Source of the DNA: Bacillota bacterium
Lineage (GTDB): Bacteria > Bacillota > Clostridia > Clostridiales > Clostridiaceae
Direction of reading: 5' to 3'
DNA length: 46,948 bases
NCBI GenBank assembly: GCA_021781745.1
Contig: JAJXWH010000040.1
Location: 1-46,948, forward strand
Shown here: piece by piece, positions 35,479 to 43,823 of the stretch
Layout: each line of letters starts with the position of its first letter
How positions within the stretch are numbered: position 1 is the stretch's first letter
Made by a program: the position numbers and the translations under genes
The notes under the pieces: generated by a model
Seen by the model: only the letters and a program-made list of their open reading frames with translations
Databases searched by the model: none
What the model was told of the DNA's origin: nothing

Positions 35479-36219
35479 ATGGAAACTAGTAAAAATGTAC
35501 AAGAGAAGATAAATAACTTTTTAAAAGAAAATAAAATAAATGTGACTGGTGGAATAATTAAAAGTGAAAAGCAATTGTCATCGGTTTTGAATGACCTTGC
35601 AATGAGCGATTTACAAAAAGGAAAGATAGAAAAAGCGTTATATTTCACTGAAAAAGCAGCTGAATTTGATGAAAAAAATTATTATTCATATTTTATTAAA
35701 GGTTTAATTTATAGACAAATCAATAAAGTTAAGGAAGCAGTTGAAGCTTTTGAAACATACTGCAATAACAACGATGATTCGTTAGCGCATATTTATTTAG
35801 GTCTTTCATATGCAGAATTAAATGATATAGATAATGGGCTAGATCACTTAAGAAAAGGAGAAAAAAATCTTTCTAAAGAAGAAAGGGAACAACATAAGTC
35901 TTTAATTTGTACAGTTTATGAATGTTTAGGGAATATTTATTTAAATAAGGAAAATATAGTAGAATTTACTGAAAGAGATAAATATAGCATTAACTATAAA
36001 AGTGCTGTTAAATTTTATAAAATGTCTTTAAAAATAAATAGGAAGAATAGTGACCTAATTAATAGACTTGCAGCTTGCTATTACCATTTAGGAGACATAA
36101 ATAAAACATTATATTGTTATGAGCAGGCAGCTAAGATAGCATCTGATAATGATATGTATTTAGAAGCAATAAAAGAAATGAAAGAAGCAGGGGCAAAATC
36201 AGAACCAGCCGGTTTTTAA
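35479..36219 (+). CDS. TPR-repeat protein
   Basis: 246 aa, soluble, no signal peptide. Several tetratricopeptide repeats can be read: residues about 37-70 (LAMSDLQKGKIEKALYFTEKAAEFDE), 71-104 (YSYFIKGLIYRQINKVKEAVEAFETY), 105-138 (SLAHIYLGLSYAELNDIDNGLDHLRKG), and around 172-235 near the C-terminus (AVKFYKMSLKINRKNSDLINRLAACYYHLGDINKTLYCYEQAAKIA). Function as a protein-binding scaffold is inferred. GTGAGG lies upstream of the ATG, and it probably shares the transcript of the LtaS-like gene. Confidence 0.85.
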   Translation: METSKNVQEKINNFLKENKINVTGGIIKSEKQLSSVLNDLAMSDLQKGKIEKALYFTEKAAEFDEKNYYSYFIKGLIYRQINKVKEAVEAFETYCNNNDDSLAHIYLGLSYAELNDIDNGLDHLRKGEKNLSKEEREQHKSLICTVYECLGNIYLNKENIVEFTERDKYSINYKSAVKFYKMSLKINRKNSDLINRLAACYYHLGDINKTLYCYEQAAKIASDNDMYLEAIKEMKEAGAKSEPAGF

Positions 36220-36251
36220 AATTAGATAAAATCTATAATTATAAATAAAAG

Positions 36252-36290
36252 ACTTAACCTAATAATTTGTTTATGGGTTAAGTTTTTTTA
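36252..36290 (+). terminator. Rho-independent terminator after the TPR gene
   Basis: 10-bp stem ACTTAACCTA / TGGGTTAAGT with one G-U (36252-36261 with 36274-36283), 12-nt loop and seven T. Confidence 0.88.
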
Positions 36291-36699
36291 TTTTTAATTA
36301 TTCCTTTAACTCTATCTATTTTAAGTGTAAGGTAAAATAACTTATATAAAATATGAAAAAATATTAGACACAATTCGACAAAAGAGCTTTAAAGTTAAAA
36401 TTGTATGATAATAATTAAGATTTTAAGAGGATAACAATTAGTGACATCTGTTGACATATATAAATATATATAATACTATATTTGTTGTGTATTATTTGTT
36501 AAAAATTAATATAAATCTTTGACAAATTACTAAATGGAAAGTTAAATAATTTATTTCTAATAATTTTTATGGGAATCATTTCTAAGAATAAAAAATTATT
36601 ATTAAACGTAATAGGAGAATGTTTTGAGAATTATATATAAAATTTTAAAAATATTTTCTTGTGCTCATAATACAAAAAATACATAGGGGGCTTATTTTT
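36291..36699 (+). other. Long AT-rich leader of the liv operon
   Basis: About 410 nt without a convincing gene. It contains the promoter candidate at 36451-36479, a second TTGACA at 36519-36524 with TTAAAT at 36542-36547 (17-nt spacer), and over 150 nt of untranslated leader before livJ. A 20-codon TTG-start frame at 36624-36686 behind AGGAG could be a leader peptide but is unsupported otherwise. No T-box or known riboswitch signature was recognised. Confidence 0.4.
36451..36479 (+). promoter_or_regulatory. Candidate sigma-A promoter of the liv operon
   Basis: Perfect -35 TTGACA at 36451-36456, 17-nt spacer, TACTAT at 36474-36479 (4 of 6 to consensus). This would give a leader of about 215 nt. 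Confidence 0.5.
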
Positions 36700-37869
36700 A
36701 TGAAAAAAAAGATTTCTTTGCTTTTGGTACTAGCCATGTCAACCTCATTTATGTTAGCAGGCTGTGCATCTAAATCAGATTCAAAAGCAAACGTAGATAG
36801 CGACGTGATAAAAATTGGAGTTTTCGAACCGATGACAGGAGCTAATGCAGCCGGAGGACAACTAGAAGTTGAGGGCGTAAAGTTAGCAAATAAACTTTAT
36901 CCAACAGTCAATGGTAAAAAGGTTGAATTAGTTTTTGCTGATAACAAGTCAGATAAAGTTGAAGCAGCTAATGCAGCAGCTAACCTTGTTGATCAGGAAC
37001 ATGTAAATGCAATTATTGGAAGCTGGGGTAGTGGTAATTCTATGGCAGCTGGAGATGTTGTGCAAGAGGCTAAGGTTCCAGCAGTTGCAGCATCAGCAAC
37101 AAATCCATTAGTTACTGCCGGTAATGACTATTACTTTAGGGTTTGCTTTATTGACCCATTCCAGGGGACTGTTATGGCAAAATATGCTGCTAATAAGCTG
37201 CAAGCTAAAAAGGTGGCTCTTCTTCAAGAAGTTTCTAGTGACTATTCTGTTGGTATTTGTAAGTTCTTTAGTGATGAATTTGTTAAACTTACAGGAGATC
37301 CAAATGCAATTATAGCAAAAGCTAGCTACAATACAGGAGATCAAGATTTTACAGCTCAGCTTACAAATATAAAAAGCACTAATCCAGATGTAATATTTGC
37401 TCCAGGTAATTTTACAGAAGGAGCTTTAATAATAAAGCAAGCAAGACAATTAGGTATTACAACTCCTATTATTGGAGGGGATACTTGGGAAACACCAGAA
37501 TTTTTAGATATAGGACAAGATGCAGTGGAAGGAACTGTATTTTCAACTTTCTTTGCCAGTGAAAAGCCTTTAACTGAAGAATCAAAAAAATTCTTAGATG
37601 CATATAGACAAGAATATAACAAGGAGCCTGCAGCAGTTTCAGCTTTATCTTACGATGCATATTTAGTTATTTTAGATGCAATTAAGAGAGCTAATTCAAC
37701 AGATCCGGAGAAAATCAGAGATGCAATTGCACAAACTAAGAATTTCCCAGGTGCAGCTGGAGTAATTACTATAGATGAAAATAATAATGCAGTAAAAGAC
37801 GCAGTTTTAAAAGTAGTCAAGAATGGTAAATTTACTTATCTTGATACTGTAAAAGCTAACGAAAATTAA
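36700..37869 (+). CDS. livJ: Branched-chain amino-acid ABC transporter, substrate-binding lipoprotein
   Basis: 389 aa. Signal peptide KKKISLLLVLAMSTSFMLAGC with lipobox LAGC, Cys near residue 21. Mature domain reads as periplasmic-binding-protein type I: IKIGVFEPMTGANAAGGQ, VEGVKLANKLYPTVNGKKVELVFADNKSD, ANAAANLVDQEHVNAIIGSWGSGN, VPAVAASATNPLVTAG. The start at 36700 fits the signal peptide, and an upstream in-frame ATG has none. Binds leucine, isoleucine or valine, possibly other amides or short-chain ligands, outside the membrane. First gene of a five-gene operon; spacing to livH is 15 nt. Confidence 0.92.
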   Translation: MKKKISLLLVLAMSTSFMLAGCASKSDSKANVDSDVIKIGVFEPMTGANAAGGQLEVEGVKLANKLYPTVNGKKVELVFADNKSDKVEAANAAANLVDQEHVNAIIGSWGSGNSMAAGDVVQEAKVPAVAASATNPLVTAGNDYYFRVCFIDPFQGTVMAKYAANKLQAKKVALLQEVSSDYSVGICKFFSDEFVKLTGDPNAIIAKASYNTGDQDFTAQLTNIKSTNPDVIFAPGNFTEGALIIKQARQLGITTPIIGGDTWETPEFLDIGQDAVEGTVFSTFFASEKPLTEESKKFLDAYRQEYNKEPAAVSALSYDAYLVILDAIKRANSTDPEKIRDAIAQTKNFPGAAGVITIDENNNAVKDAVLKVVKNGKFTYLDTVKANEN

Positions 37870-37884
37870 ATTAGGGGTGAGATT

Positions 37885-38778
37885 ATGACAATAAGCATAT
37901 TTATGCAATACTTAACAAACGGAATATCCTTGGGAAGTTTATATGCCCTTATAGCAATAGGTTATACTATGGTTTATGGAATATTAAAACTTATAAACTT
38001 TGCCCATGGAGATATATTTATGATGGCTGCTTACTTTGCATTTTTTGGAGTATCAACCTTTGGACTTCCTTGGTATTTTGCTTTTATAATAGCAATAGCT
38101 ATAACAGCTGTTCTTGGAATAACAATTGAATTTGCAGCATATAGACCACTTAGAAATGCACCTAAAATATCCATATTAATTTCAGCTATTGGTGTATCAT
38201 TCTTACTAGAAAATTTAGCAGTTGTTTTATTTGGAGGAATGCCAAAAGCATTTCCAACTCCAAAAATATTTACAAACGTAATTGTTATAGGCGGTGTGTC
38301 TATTCAAAATCTTACATTTATAATTCCTATAGTAACAGTAATTTTATTATTTGGATTAGTACATTTAGTTAATAATACAAATGTCGGTATGGCAATGAGA
38401 GCAGTTTCTAAGGATGTTGAAACGGCAAAACTTATGGGGATAAATGTTAATAGAATAATTACTATTACCTTTGCTATAGGTTCTGCTTTAGCCGGAGTAG
38501 GAGCTATGATGTGGTCTACTAAGTATCCGCAGATAATCGGTACCATGGGAATAATTCCAGGACTTAAGTGCTTTATAGCTGCAGTTATAGGTGGTATTGG
38601 AGATATTAAAGGAGCAGTTATTGGAGGTTTCCTTCTTGGAATAAGTGAAATTATGTTAGTTGGCTTTCTTCCTAGTTTAACTGGATACAGGGATGCCTTT
38701 GCTTTCATACTTTTAATTGTAATATTACTATTTAAGCCTACAGGAATAATGGGCAAAAACTTAACAGAGAAGGTGTAA
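37885..38778 (+). CDS. livH: Branched-chain amino-acid ABC transporter permease LivH
   Basis: 297 aa, about eight TM segments. LivH-type motifs: NGISLGSLYALIAIGYTMVYGILKLINFAHGDIFMM at the N-terminus, AYRPLRNAPKISILISAIGVSFLLENLA near 90, the coupling segment GMAMRAVSKDVETAKLMGINVNRI near 173, and AAVIGGIGDIKGAVIGGFLLGISE near 230. It has AGGGGTGAG just before the ATG and forms the channel with LivM, two nt downstream. Confidence 0.93.
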   Translation: MTISIFMQYLTNGISLGSLYALIAIGYTMVYGILKLINFAHGDIFMMAAYFAFFGVSTFGLPWYFAFIIAIAITAVLGITIEFAAYRPLRNAPKISILISAIGVSFLLENLAVVLFGGMPKAFPTPKIFTNVIVIGGVSIQNLTFIIPIVTVILLFGLVHLVNNTNVGMAMRAVSKDVETAKLMGINVNRIITITFAIGSALAGVGAMMWSTKYPQIIGTMGIIPGLKCFIAAVIGGIGDIKGAVIGGFLLGISEIMLVGFLPSLTGYRDAFAFILLIVILLFKPTGIMGKNLTEKV

Positions 38779-38780
38779 AA

Positions 38781-39845
38781 ATGAACAATAAAAAAATATA
38801 TTTAAATATAGCTCTTATTGCAATTATATTTTTACTCTTATATGTTGCAAATGATAATTTAGACTCATATGAAATTAGAATATTGAATTTATGTGCAATA
38901 TATACAGTTTTTGGACTAAGTATGAACTTAATAAATGGATTTACTGGTTTGTTTTCTTTGGGACATGCTGGCTTTATTGCAGTAGGTGCATATACAACAG
39001 CACTTCTAACTATGTCAGAAAAAGTCAAAAATCAAAATTTCTTTATGGAACCATTAATAGCACCATTTAATCATATATCAATGCCATTTCTCCCAGCATT
39101 AATTATTGCTGGACTTGTATCTGCTTTAATAGCATTCTTAATAGGTGCACCAGCTTTAAGGCTTAAGGGAGATTATTTAGCAATAGCAACTCTTGGTTTT
39201 GCAGAAATAATAAGAATAGTTATTACAAATGTACAAAGTTTGACAAATGGTGCTTTAGGACTTCGAGGTATTCCTCATAATACAAATTCATATTGGAGCT
39301 TTGGAATCGCAATTTTTACTATAATAATACTTATATCGCTTATAAATAGCTCTTATGGACGAGCACTAAAATCCATAAGAGAAGATGAAATTGCAGCTGA
39401 AAGTATGGGGATAAGCTTATTTAAGCATAAGGTTATAGGATTTATGATAGGTGCTTTCTTTGCAGGTATAGGTGGAGGACTACTTGGAAGTTCACTAGGA
39501 ACAATAACACCTAGTACTTTTACGTTTACTCTTACATTTAATATACTTCTTATAATAGTTATTGGAGGAATGGGAAGTATTACTGGTACAGTAATTTCAG
39601 CTTTTGCCGTTACAATACTTGGAGAAGTTTTAAGATTCTTAGACATGGAAAAGCAATTTGATCTTGGAATTTTTAAATTTACTGGTATTCCAGGCTTAAG
39701 AATGGTTGTTTTCTCAATATTGCTTATGGTCATAGTATTATTCTTTAGACAAGGAATTATGGGAACAAAGGAATTTTCGTGGAAATCGCTATTTAAATAC
39801 ACTAGTATAAAAAATAAACCTCTAGAAAAAGGAGGGGATATGTAA
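38781..39845 (+). CDS. livM: Branched-chain amino-acid ABC transporter permease LivM
   Basis: 354 aa, about ten TM segments. YTVFGLSMNLINGFTGLFSLGHAGFIAVGAYTTALL near residue 35 and the coupling loop GRALKSIREDEIAAESMGISLFKHKVIGFMIGAFFAGIGG near 194 are diagnostic; a GGMGSITGTVISAFAVTILGE block follows. The stop shares its last base with the start of livG (TAATG), indicating translational coupling. RBS AAGGTG overlaps the end of livH. Confidence 0.93.
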   Translation: MNNKKIYLNIALIAIIFLLLYVANDNLDSYEIRILNLCAIYTVFGLSMNLINGFTGLFSLGHAGFIAVGAYTTALLTMSEKVKNQNFFMEPLIAPFNHISMPFLPALIIAGLVSALIAFLIGAPALRLKGDYLAIATLGFAEIIRIVITNVQSLTNGALGLRGIPHNTNSYWSFGIAIFTIIILISLINSSYGRALKSIREDEIAAESMGISLFKHKVIGFMIGAFFAGIGGGLLGSSLGTITPSTFTFTLTFNILLIIVIGGMGSITGTVISAFAVTILGEVLRFLDMEKQFDLGIFKFTGIPGLRMVVFSILLMVIVLFFRQGIMGTKEFSWKSLFKYTSIKNKPLEKGGDM

Positions 39846-40615
39846 TGGCATTGTTAAATGTAAAAAATGCAACTATGCAATTTGGAGGGCTAACGGCTGT
39901 AAAAGATTTTAATCTTGAAATTAATGAGGGAGAAATAATCTCTTTAATTGGACCTAATGGAGCAGGAAAGACTACAGCTTTTAATATGATAACTAATGTT
40001 TATACTCCTACAAAAGGTAAAGTTATTTTCAATGATATAGATATTACTGGTATGAGACAGGATAAGATAACTCAAACTGGTATAGCAAGAACATTTCAAA
40101 ATATAAGACTATTTAAAGATTTAAGTGTACTTGATAATGTATTAATTGCAAATCATGTTCATATTAAATCAAATTGTTTAGAAGCTATGTTAAAACTTCC
40201 GAGTTATAGAAGAGAAGAAAAAGAAATGATTGAAAAATCAATTTCTCTTTTAAAAGAACTAGGACTCGAAGAATCAAAAGATGAAAAGGCAAGTTCTCTT
40301 CCGTATGGTAAACAAAGAAAGCTTGAAATAGCGAGAGCTCTTGCAACTAACCCTAAACTTCTTCTTCTTGATGAACCAGCAGCAGGAATGAATCCTACTG
40401 AAACTGATGAACTTACAGCCTTTGTTAAGGAAATTAAGGATAAGTTTAATTTATCTATATTTATGATAGAACACCACATGAATATGGTTATGAGTTTATC
40501 AGATAGAATACAGGTTTTTGAATATGGCATTACTATAGCTGAAGGCACGCCTTCCGAAATACAAAATGATAAAAAAGTTATAGATGCATATTTGGGGGTA
40601 TCTGAAGATGATTAA
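39845..40615 (+). CDS. livG: Branched-chain amino-acid ABC transporter ATPase LivG
   Basis: 256 aa. Walker A GPNGAGKTT, Q-loop RTFQNIRLF, signature LPYGKQRKLEIARAL (the variant usual for LivG), Walker B LLLLDEPAAGMNP, H-loop MIEHHMNMV. Start ATG overlaps the livM stop by one base, behind AGGAGGGG. It energises uptake with LivF. Confidence 0.94.
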   Translation: MALLNVKNATMQFGGLTAVKDFNLEINEGEIISLIGPNGAGKTTAFNMITNVYTPTKGKVIFNDIDITGMRQDKITQTGIARTFQNIRLFKDLSVLDNVLIANHVHIKSNCLEAMLKLPSYRREEKEMIEKSISLLKELGLEESKDEKASSLPYGKQRKLEIARALATNPKLLLLDEPAAGMNPTETDELTAFVKEIKDKFNLSIFMIEHHMNMVMSLSDRIQVFEYGITIAEGTPSEIQNDKKVIDAYLGVSEDD

Positions 40616-41321
40616 AATTGACAATTTAGTTGTATCTTATGGCGGTATTGAAGCGTTAAAAGGCATAAACTTAGAAGTACCAGAGGGAAAAATTGTAACA
40701 TTGGTTGGGGCTAATGGAGCTGGAAAAAGTACTACACTAAAATCTATAGTAGGCCTTGTTAAACCAAAAAGAGGGACTATTTCTTTTGATGATGGAACTG
40801 ACTTAACAAAGCTTAATACTGAGCTGATGGTCAAAAAAGGAATTGCTTTAGTTCCGGAAGGAAGAAAGGTTTTTGCAGATCTGACAGTTTTAGAAAATTT
40901 GAAGATTGGAGCTTATACGAGAACGGATAAAGCTGGTATAGCAAAGGATTTGGAAAAAGTATATTCTCTTTTTCCAAGGCTAAAGGAAAGAACCTGGCAG
41001 GCAGCAGGTACACTTTCGGGTGGTGAGCAACAAATGCTTGCCATAGGAAGAGCTCTAATGTCTAGACCCAAATTAATTATGATGGATGAACCTTCATTGG
41101 GTCTTGCTCCAATAATCGTTAAAGAATTGTTTGGAATTATTAGGAGAATCAATGAAGAAGGAATGACAGTTCTTTTGATTGAACAAAATGCCAATGCAGC
41201 ATTAAAAATAGCTGATATAGGTTATATTATGGAAACTGGAAGAATAACCTTAAGTGGTTCTGGGAAAGAATTGCTTAATAACGAAGAAATTAAAAAAGCA
41301 TATCTTGGTGAAGCACTATAA
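40608..41321 (+). CDS. livF: Branched-chain amino-acid ABC transporter ATPase LivF
   Basis: 237 aa. Walker A GANGAGKST, signature LSGGEQQMLAIGRAL, Walker B LIMMDEPSLGLAP, H-loop LIEQNANAAL. The ATG at 40608 overlaps the last 8 nt of livG with GGGGG about 9 nt upstream; an earlier in-frame ATG inside livG lacks one. Last gene of the operon, closed by a terminator. Confidence 0.94.
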   Translation: MIKIDNLVVSYGGIEALKGINLEVPEGKIVTLVGANGAGKSTTLKSIVGLVKPKRGTISFDDGTDLTKLNTELMVKKGIALVPEGRKVFADLTVLENLKIGAYTRTDKAGIAKDLEKVYSLFPRLKERTWQAAGTLSGGEQQMLAIGRALMSRPKLIMMDEPSLGLAPIIVKELFGIIRRINEEGMTVLLIEQNANAALKIADIGYIMETGRITLSGSGKELLNNEEIKKAYLGEAL

Positions 41322-41329
41322 TTTACTTA

Positions 41330-41373
41330 AAGATGTAGTAAGATTTAAATTAGAATTCTTGCTACATCTTTTT
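41330..41373 (+). terminator. Rho-independent terminator of the liv operon
   Basis: 13-bp stem with one G-U (41330-41342 with 41358-41370), 15-nt loop, followed by T residues. Confidence 0.9.
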
Positions 41374-41396
41374 ATTTATAAAAAACTATTTACAAT

Positions 41397-41410
41397 GAAA
41401 CAATGTTACG
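41397..41410 (+). promoter_or_regulatory. Candidate operator copy 1 (GAAACAATGTTACG)
   Basis: First copy of a 14-nt exact motif with an internal inverted repeat AACA-A-TGTT. It precedes TATAAT elements at 41415-41420 and 41423-41428, so it lies over the probable -35 region of the bactofilin operon. Confidence 0.55.
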
Positions 41411-41459
41411 TTATTATAATAATATAATCATGATTTAAAAAAATATTATGTGCATTAAC

Positions 41460-41473
41460 GAAACAATGTTACG
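41460..41473 (+). promoter_or_regulatory. Candidate operator copy 2 (GAAACAATGTTACG)
   Basis: Second exact copy, 63 bp (six helical turns) after the first, ending 6 nt before the AAGGAG ribosome site of the first bactofilin gene. After both copies the sequence continues T/C then TAT. The spacing suits two dimers bound on one DNA face; a regulator is not known. Confidence 0.55.
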
Positions 41474-41490
41474 CTATAAGGAGAATATAT

Positions 41491-42099
41491 ATGGATAATT
41501 TATATGATATCAATTTAGAAGGAATAGGAAAGGTAAATGGAGGTAATTACAAGAGTATTAAGATAACAGGGGTAGGAACAATTCTTAATAATGTTACATG
41601 TGAACAATTTAATTCGGAAGGTGTTTGTAAAGTTAATGGAAGTATAGGTTGTAATAATATTTATGTAGAAGGTACATTTAATTCTTTGGGCAGCATTGAA
41701 GCTGGTGAAAAGGTAATTATAAACGGCATGGTAAAATCAGGAGAGAACATTCAGGGTAGAGAAATTAATATAAGTGGAAGAATTAATGTTAATGGATTAT
41801 TATCTGGAGATAAAATTCAGATTATTTTAATAGGAAAAAATAGAGTTAAAGAAATGGGAGGGGAAGAAATAACTGTCTTGCAAGAAAAAAAGAGTTTTAT
41901 TAATGGAACTATAATACCCAATAAGTTAGTAAGTGATTCCATCGAGGGAGATATAATTACACTAGAGAATACCGAATGTGAAATGGTGAGAGGCACAAAT
42001 GTAAATATAAAAAGTGGATGTAAAATTAAAAAAATAGAATATACAGGTGAGATTTCTATTGATTCGAAATCAAAAGTAGAGAGTCTAGTTAAAATATAG
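41491..42099 (+). CDS. Bactofilin-like polymer-forming protein (YhbE/BacE-like)
   Basis: 202 aa, no signal peptide. A string of short beta-helix strands rich in Gly, Asn and Val (GIGKVNGGNYKSIKITGVGTI, NSEGVCKVNGSIGCNNIYVEGTFNSLGSI, GMVKSGENIQGREINISGRINVNG) matches the right-handed beta-helix of bactofilins. The second half carries the family's (IEGDIITLENTECEMVRGTNVNIKSGCKI)-type block seen in YhbE/YhbF. In B. subtilis the homologues support flagellar assembly. The operon begins here with AAGGAG 6-8 nt before the ATG and the paired motif just upstream. Confidence 0.85.
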   Translation: MDNLYDINLEGIGKVNGGNYKSIKITGVGTILNNVTCEQFNSEGVCKVNGSIGCNNIYVEGTFNSLGSIEAGEKVIINGMVKSGENIQGREINISGRINVNGLLSGDKIQIILIGKNRVKEMGGEEITVLQEKKSFINGTIIPNKLVSDSIEGDIITLENTECEMVRGTNVNIKSGCKIKKIEYTGEISIDSKSKVESLVKI

Positions 42100-42137
42100 A
42101 AGAAGTTTATAAAAAGTAATTTAAGGATGTGTAGAAG

Positions 42138-42842
42138 ATGGATAAGTTGAATTCATTAAAAATAATAGGCAATGGCATGATAACCAATGGTGATTATGGA
42201 AAGATTTCTATAATTGGAGAGGCGATAGCATTAGAACAAATTAAATGTAATTATTTAAAGGTAGTTGGAAATTGTACATTAAAAGACGAAATGATTTCAG
42301 ATAGGGTAAAGATCTTAGGAGAATTATTATGTGAAAATTATGTAATAACTAATGATGAATTAGATATTTTGGGAAAGCTAAGAGCTTTAAATAATTACAA
42401 AGTTAATAAGATTAAGGTTACAGGTGAGGCAAAGTTCGAGAAAAGCTTACTATTTGAAGAGGTAAATGTTTTTGGGCAATTAGAGATTTTTAAAGAATGT
42501 GAAGGGAATACATTTAATAGTAGGGGACAAGTAAAAATAGATGGATTATTAACAGCTGAAAATATAATTATAAATCCGAATGGAATTAGTATAATTAATG
42601 AAATTGGTGGAAGTAAGATTATAATTAAAAAGAAAGGAATATTTTCATTTGGTGAATCTAGAGTAATTTCAAATTTAATCGAAGGAGATTATATAGAATT
42701 GGAGAATACTGAGTGCAAAATTGTCCGTGGTCACGATATAATTATAGCACCAAATTGTAAAATTGATAAAATTGAGTATACTGGATCATTGTCTATAAAT
42801 AAAAGCAGCATAGTAGGAGAAGAAGTATGTTTGAAGAACTAA
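42138..42842 (+). CDS. Second bactofilin-like protein (YhbF/BacF-like)
   Basis: 234 aa, paralogous to its upstream neighbour: shared TENTECxxVRGxxxxIxxxCKIxKIEYTG block near the C-terminus (IELENTECKIVRGHDIIIAPNCKIDKIEYTGS) and repeated short strands through the first 170 residues. It is somewhat less glycine-rich than the first and has more Leu/Asn turns. Likely co-polymerises with or next to the first protein on the inner membrane face (inference). AAGGATG upstream. It overlaps the next gene by 16 nt. Confidence 0.83.
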   Translation: MDKLNSLKIIGNGMITNGDYGKISIIGEAIALEQIKCNYLKVVGNCTLKDEMISDRVKILGELLCENYVITNDELDILGKLRALNNYKVNKIKVTGEAKFEKSLLFEEVNVFGQLEIFKECEGNTFNSRGQVKIDGLLTAENIIINPNGISIINEIGGSKIIIKKKGIFSFGESRVISNLIEGDYIELENTECKIVRGHDIIIAPNCKIDKIEYTGSLSINKSSIVGEEVCLKN

Positions 42843-43459
42843 TATCAAAAAAAGAACTTTTAGAAGAACTACAAATTTCTTATGGACAATTATATAGATG
42901 GAAAAGAAAAAAGCTTATACCAGAAGAGTGGTTCATAAAAAAGAGTGTATCAACAGGACAAGAAACATACTTCCCTCGGGACAAAATAATCATAAGGATA
43001 AAAAAGATTTTAGAACTAAAAGATGATATATCTTTGGATGACCTTGCGGACCAATTTACCTATAATGTGAAAAATATTAACTTAAAAAAATCATATTTAG
43101 TAAAAAATAATATTATTCCAACAAATATAATGGATAGATTTGAAGAAATTATCAAAATTGAAAATGATATATATAATGAAAGTAAATTATTTACGATATT
43201 TATTTATGAAAAACTAATTGGGCTTGGATTTCTTGGTTTAGAAGAAATTAGTGAAATAACAATTTCTATATATAAAAATTATTCAAAGTTAAATAGCGAA
43301 AAAAATACTATTGTTGTAAAAAGAAAGCTTGGGGTATGTTTCTATTATGTATCATGCAGTGAAAATGAAATAACAATTGACGAAAATTCTATTGAAATTG
43401 TTAGGATTAGTACAAGAGATATTCTACAAAAGATACAAGAATTAAAAATTGTAATATAA
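42827..43459 (+). CDS. YhbD-like protein with MerR-type helix-turn-helix (DUF4004)
   Basis: 210 aa. The N-terminal 60 residues (ISKKELLEELQISYGQLYRWKRKKLIPEEWFIKKSV, YFPRDKIIIRIKKILELKDD) have the winged MerR-like HTH layout used to bind DNA; the rest is helical with a beta-rich end. Matches the YhbD family of B. subtilis, where it neighbours the bactofilins yhbE and yhbF. Here it overlaps the second bactofilin by 16 nt with AGGAGAAG upstream, so all three are one transcription unit. It is the obvious candidate to recognise the paired motif upstream of the operon (inference). Confidence 0.8.
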   Translation: MFEELISKKELLEELQISYGQLYRWKRKKLIPEEWFIKKSVSTGQETYFPRDKIIIRIKKILELKDDISLDDLADQFTYNVKNINLKKSYLVKNNIIPTNIMDRFEEIIKIENDIYNESKLFTIFIYEKLIGLGFLGLEEISEITISIYKNYSKLNSEKNTIVVKRKLGVCFYYVSCSENEITIDENSIEIVRISTRDILQKIQELKIVI

Positions 43460-43823
43460 AAATTTTTTCATTGAATTTATGGCTACATTATTTTAAATAA
43501 AAATAATGTAGTTTTTTTGTCGTAAATAAAAATTGGTAGATCATTGGATAAAAGTGATTATAAGGTTATAATATTACATAGAAAAAGTTATGCTGAGAAC
43601 AGCAGTATTCTAAATAAGATACATTATTTGATTTTGTGTATAAACTTTATAGTATTTAATGACTATTTATGCGATTAAATGTAATAAAAAATTTAATTAT
43701 ATTAATAAGTAATTCAAAAAGTAATATTTTCGTATACACATTTGCTCGAAAATAATATACAATAATAGTAAGCAATATAATTAACATATTAAACTTCAGA
43801 ATTTCCTGCATTGGAGGATTGAC
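43460..43823 (+). other. 364-nt intergenic region
   Basis: Contains the bactofilin-operon terminator at 43483-43517 and then about 300 nt of AT-rich DNA with a TATAAT at 43566-43571 and a small hairpin TGCTG-AGAA-CAGCA near 43591-43604. I see no gene or known RNA. Confidence 0.4.
43483..43517 (+). terminator. Rho-independent terminator of the bactofilin operon
   Basis: 11-bp stem CTACATTATTT / AAATAATGTAG (43483-43493 with 43501-43511), 7-nt loop and a run of T. Confidence 0.9.

Noticed and set aside
36624..36686. 20-codon leader peptide before livJ
   Set aside because: It starts with TTG, has no enrichment in Leu/Ile/Val beyond local composition, and no paired attenuator hairpins were found.
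38304..38756. Minus-strand open frame opposite livH
   Set aside because: Overlaps a clear LivH gene; composition is the reverse complement of membrane helices.
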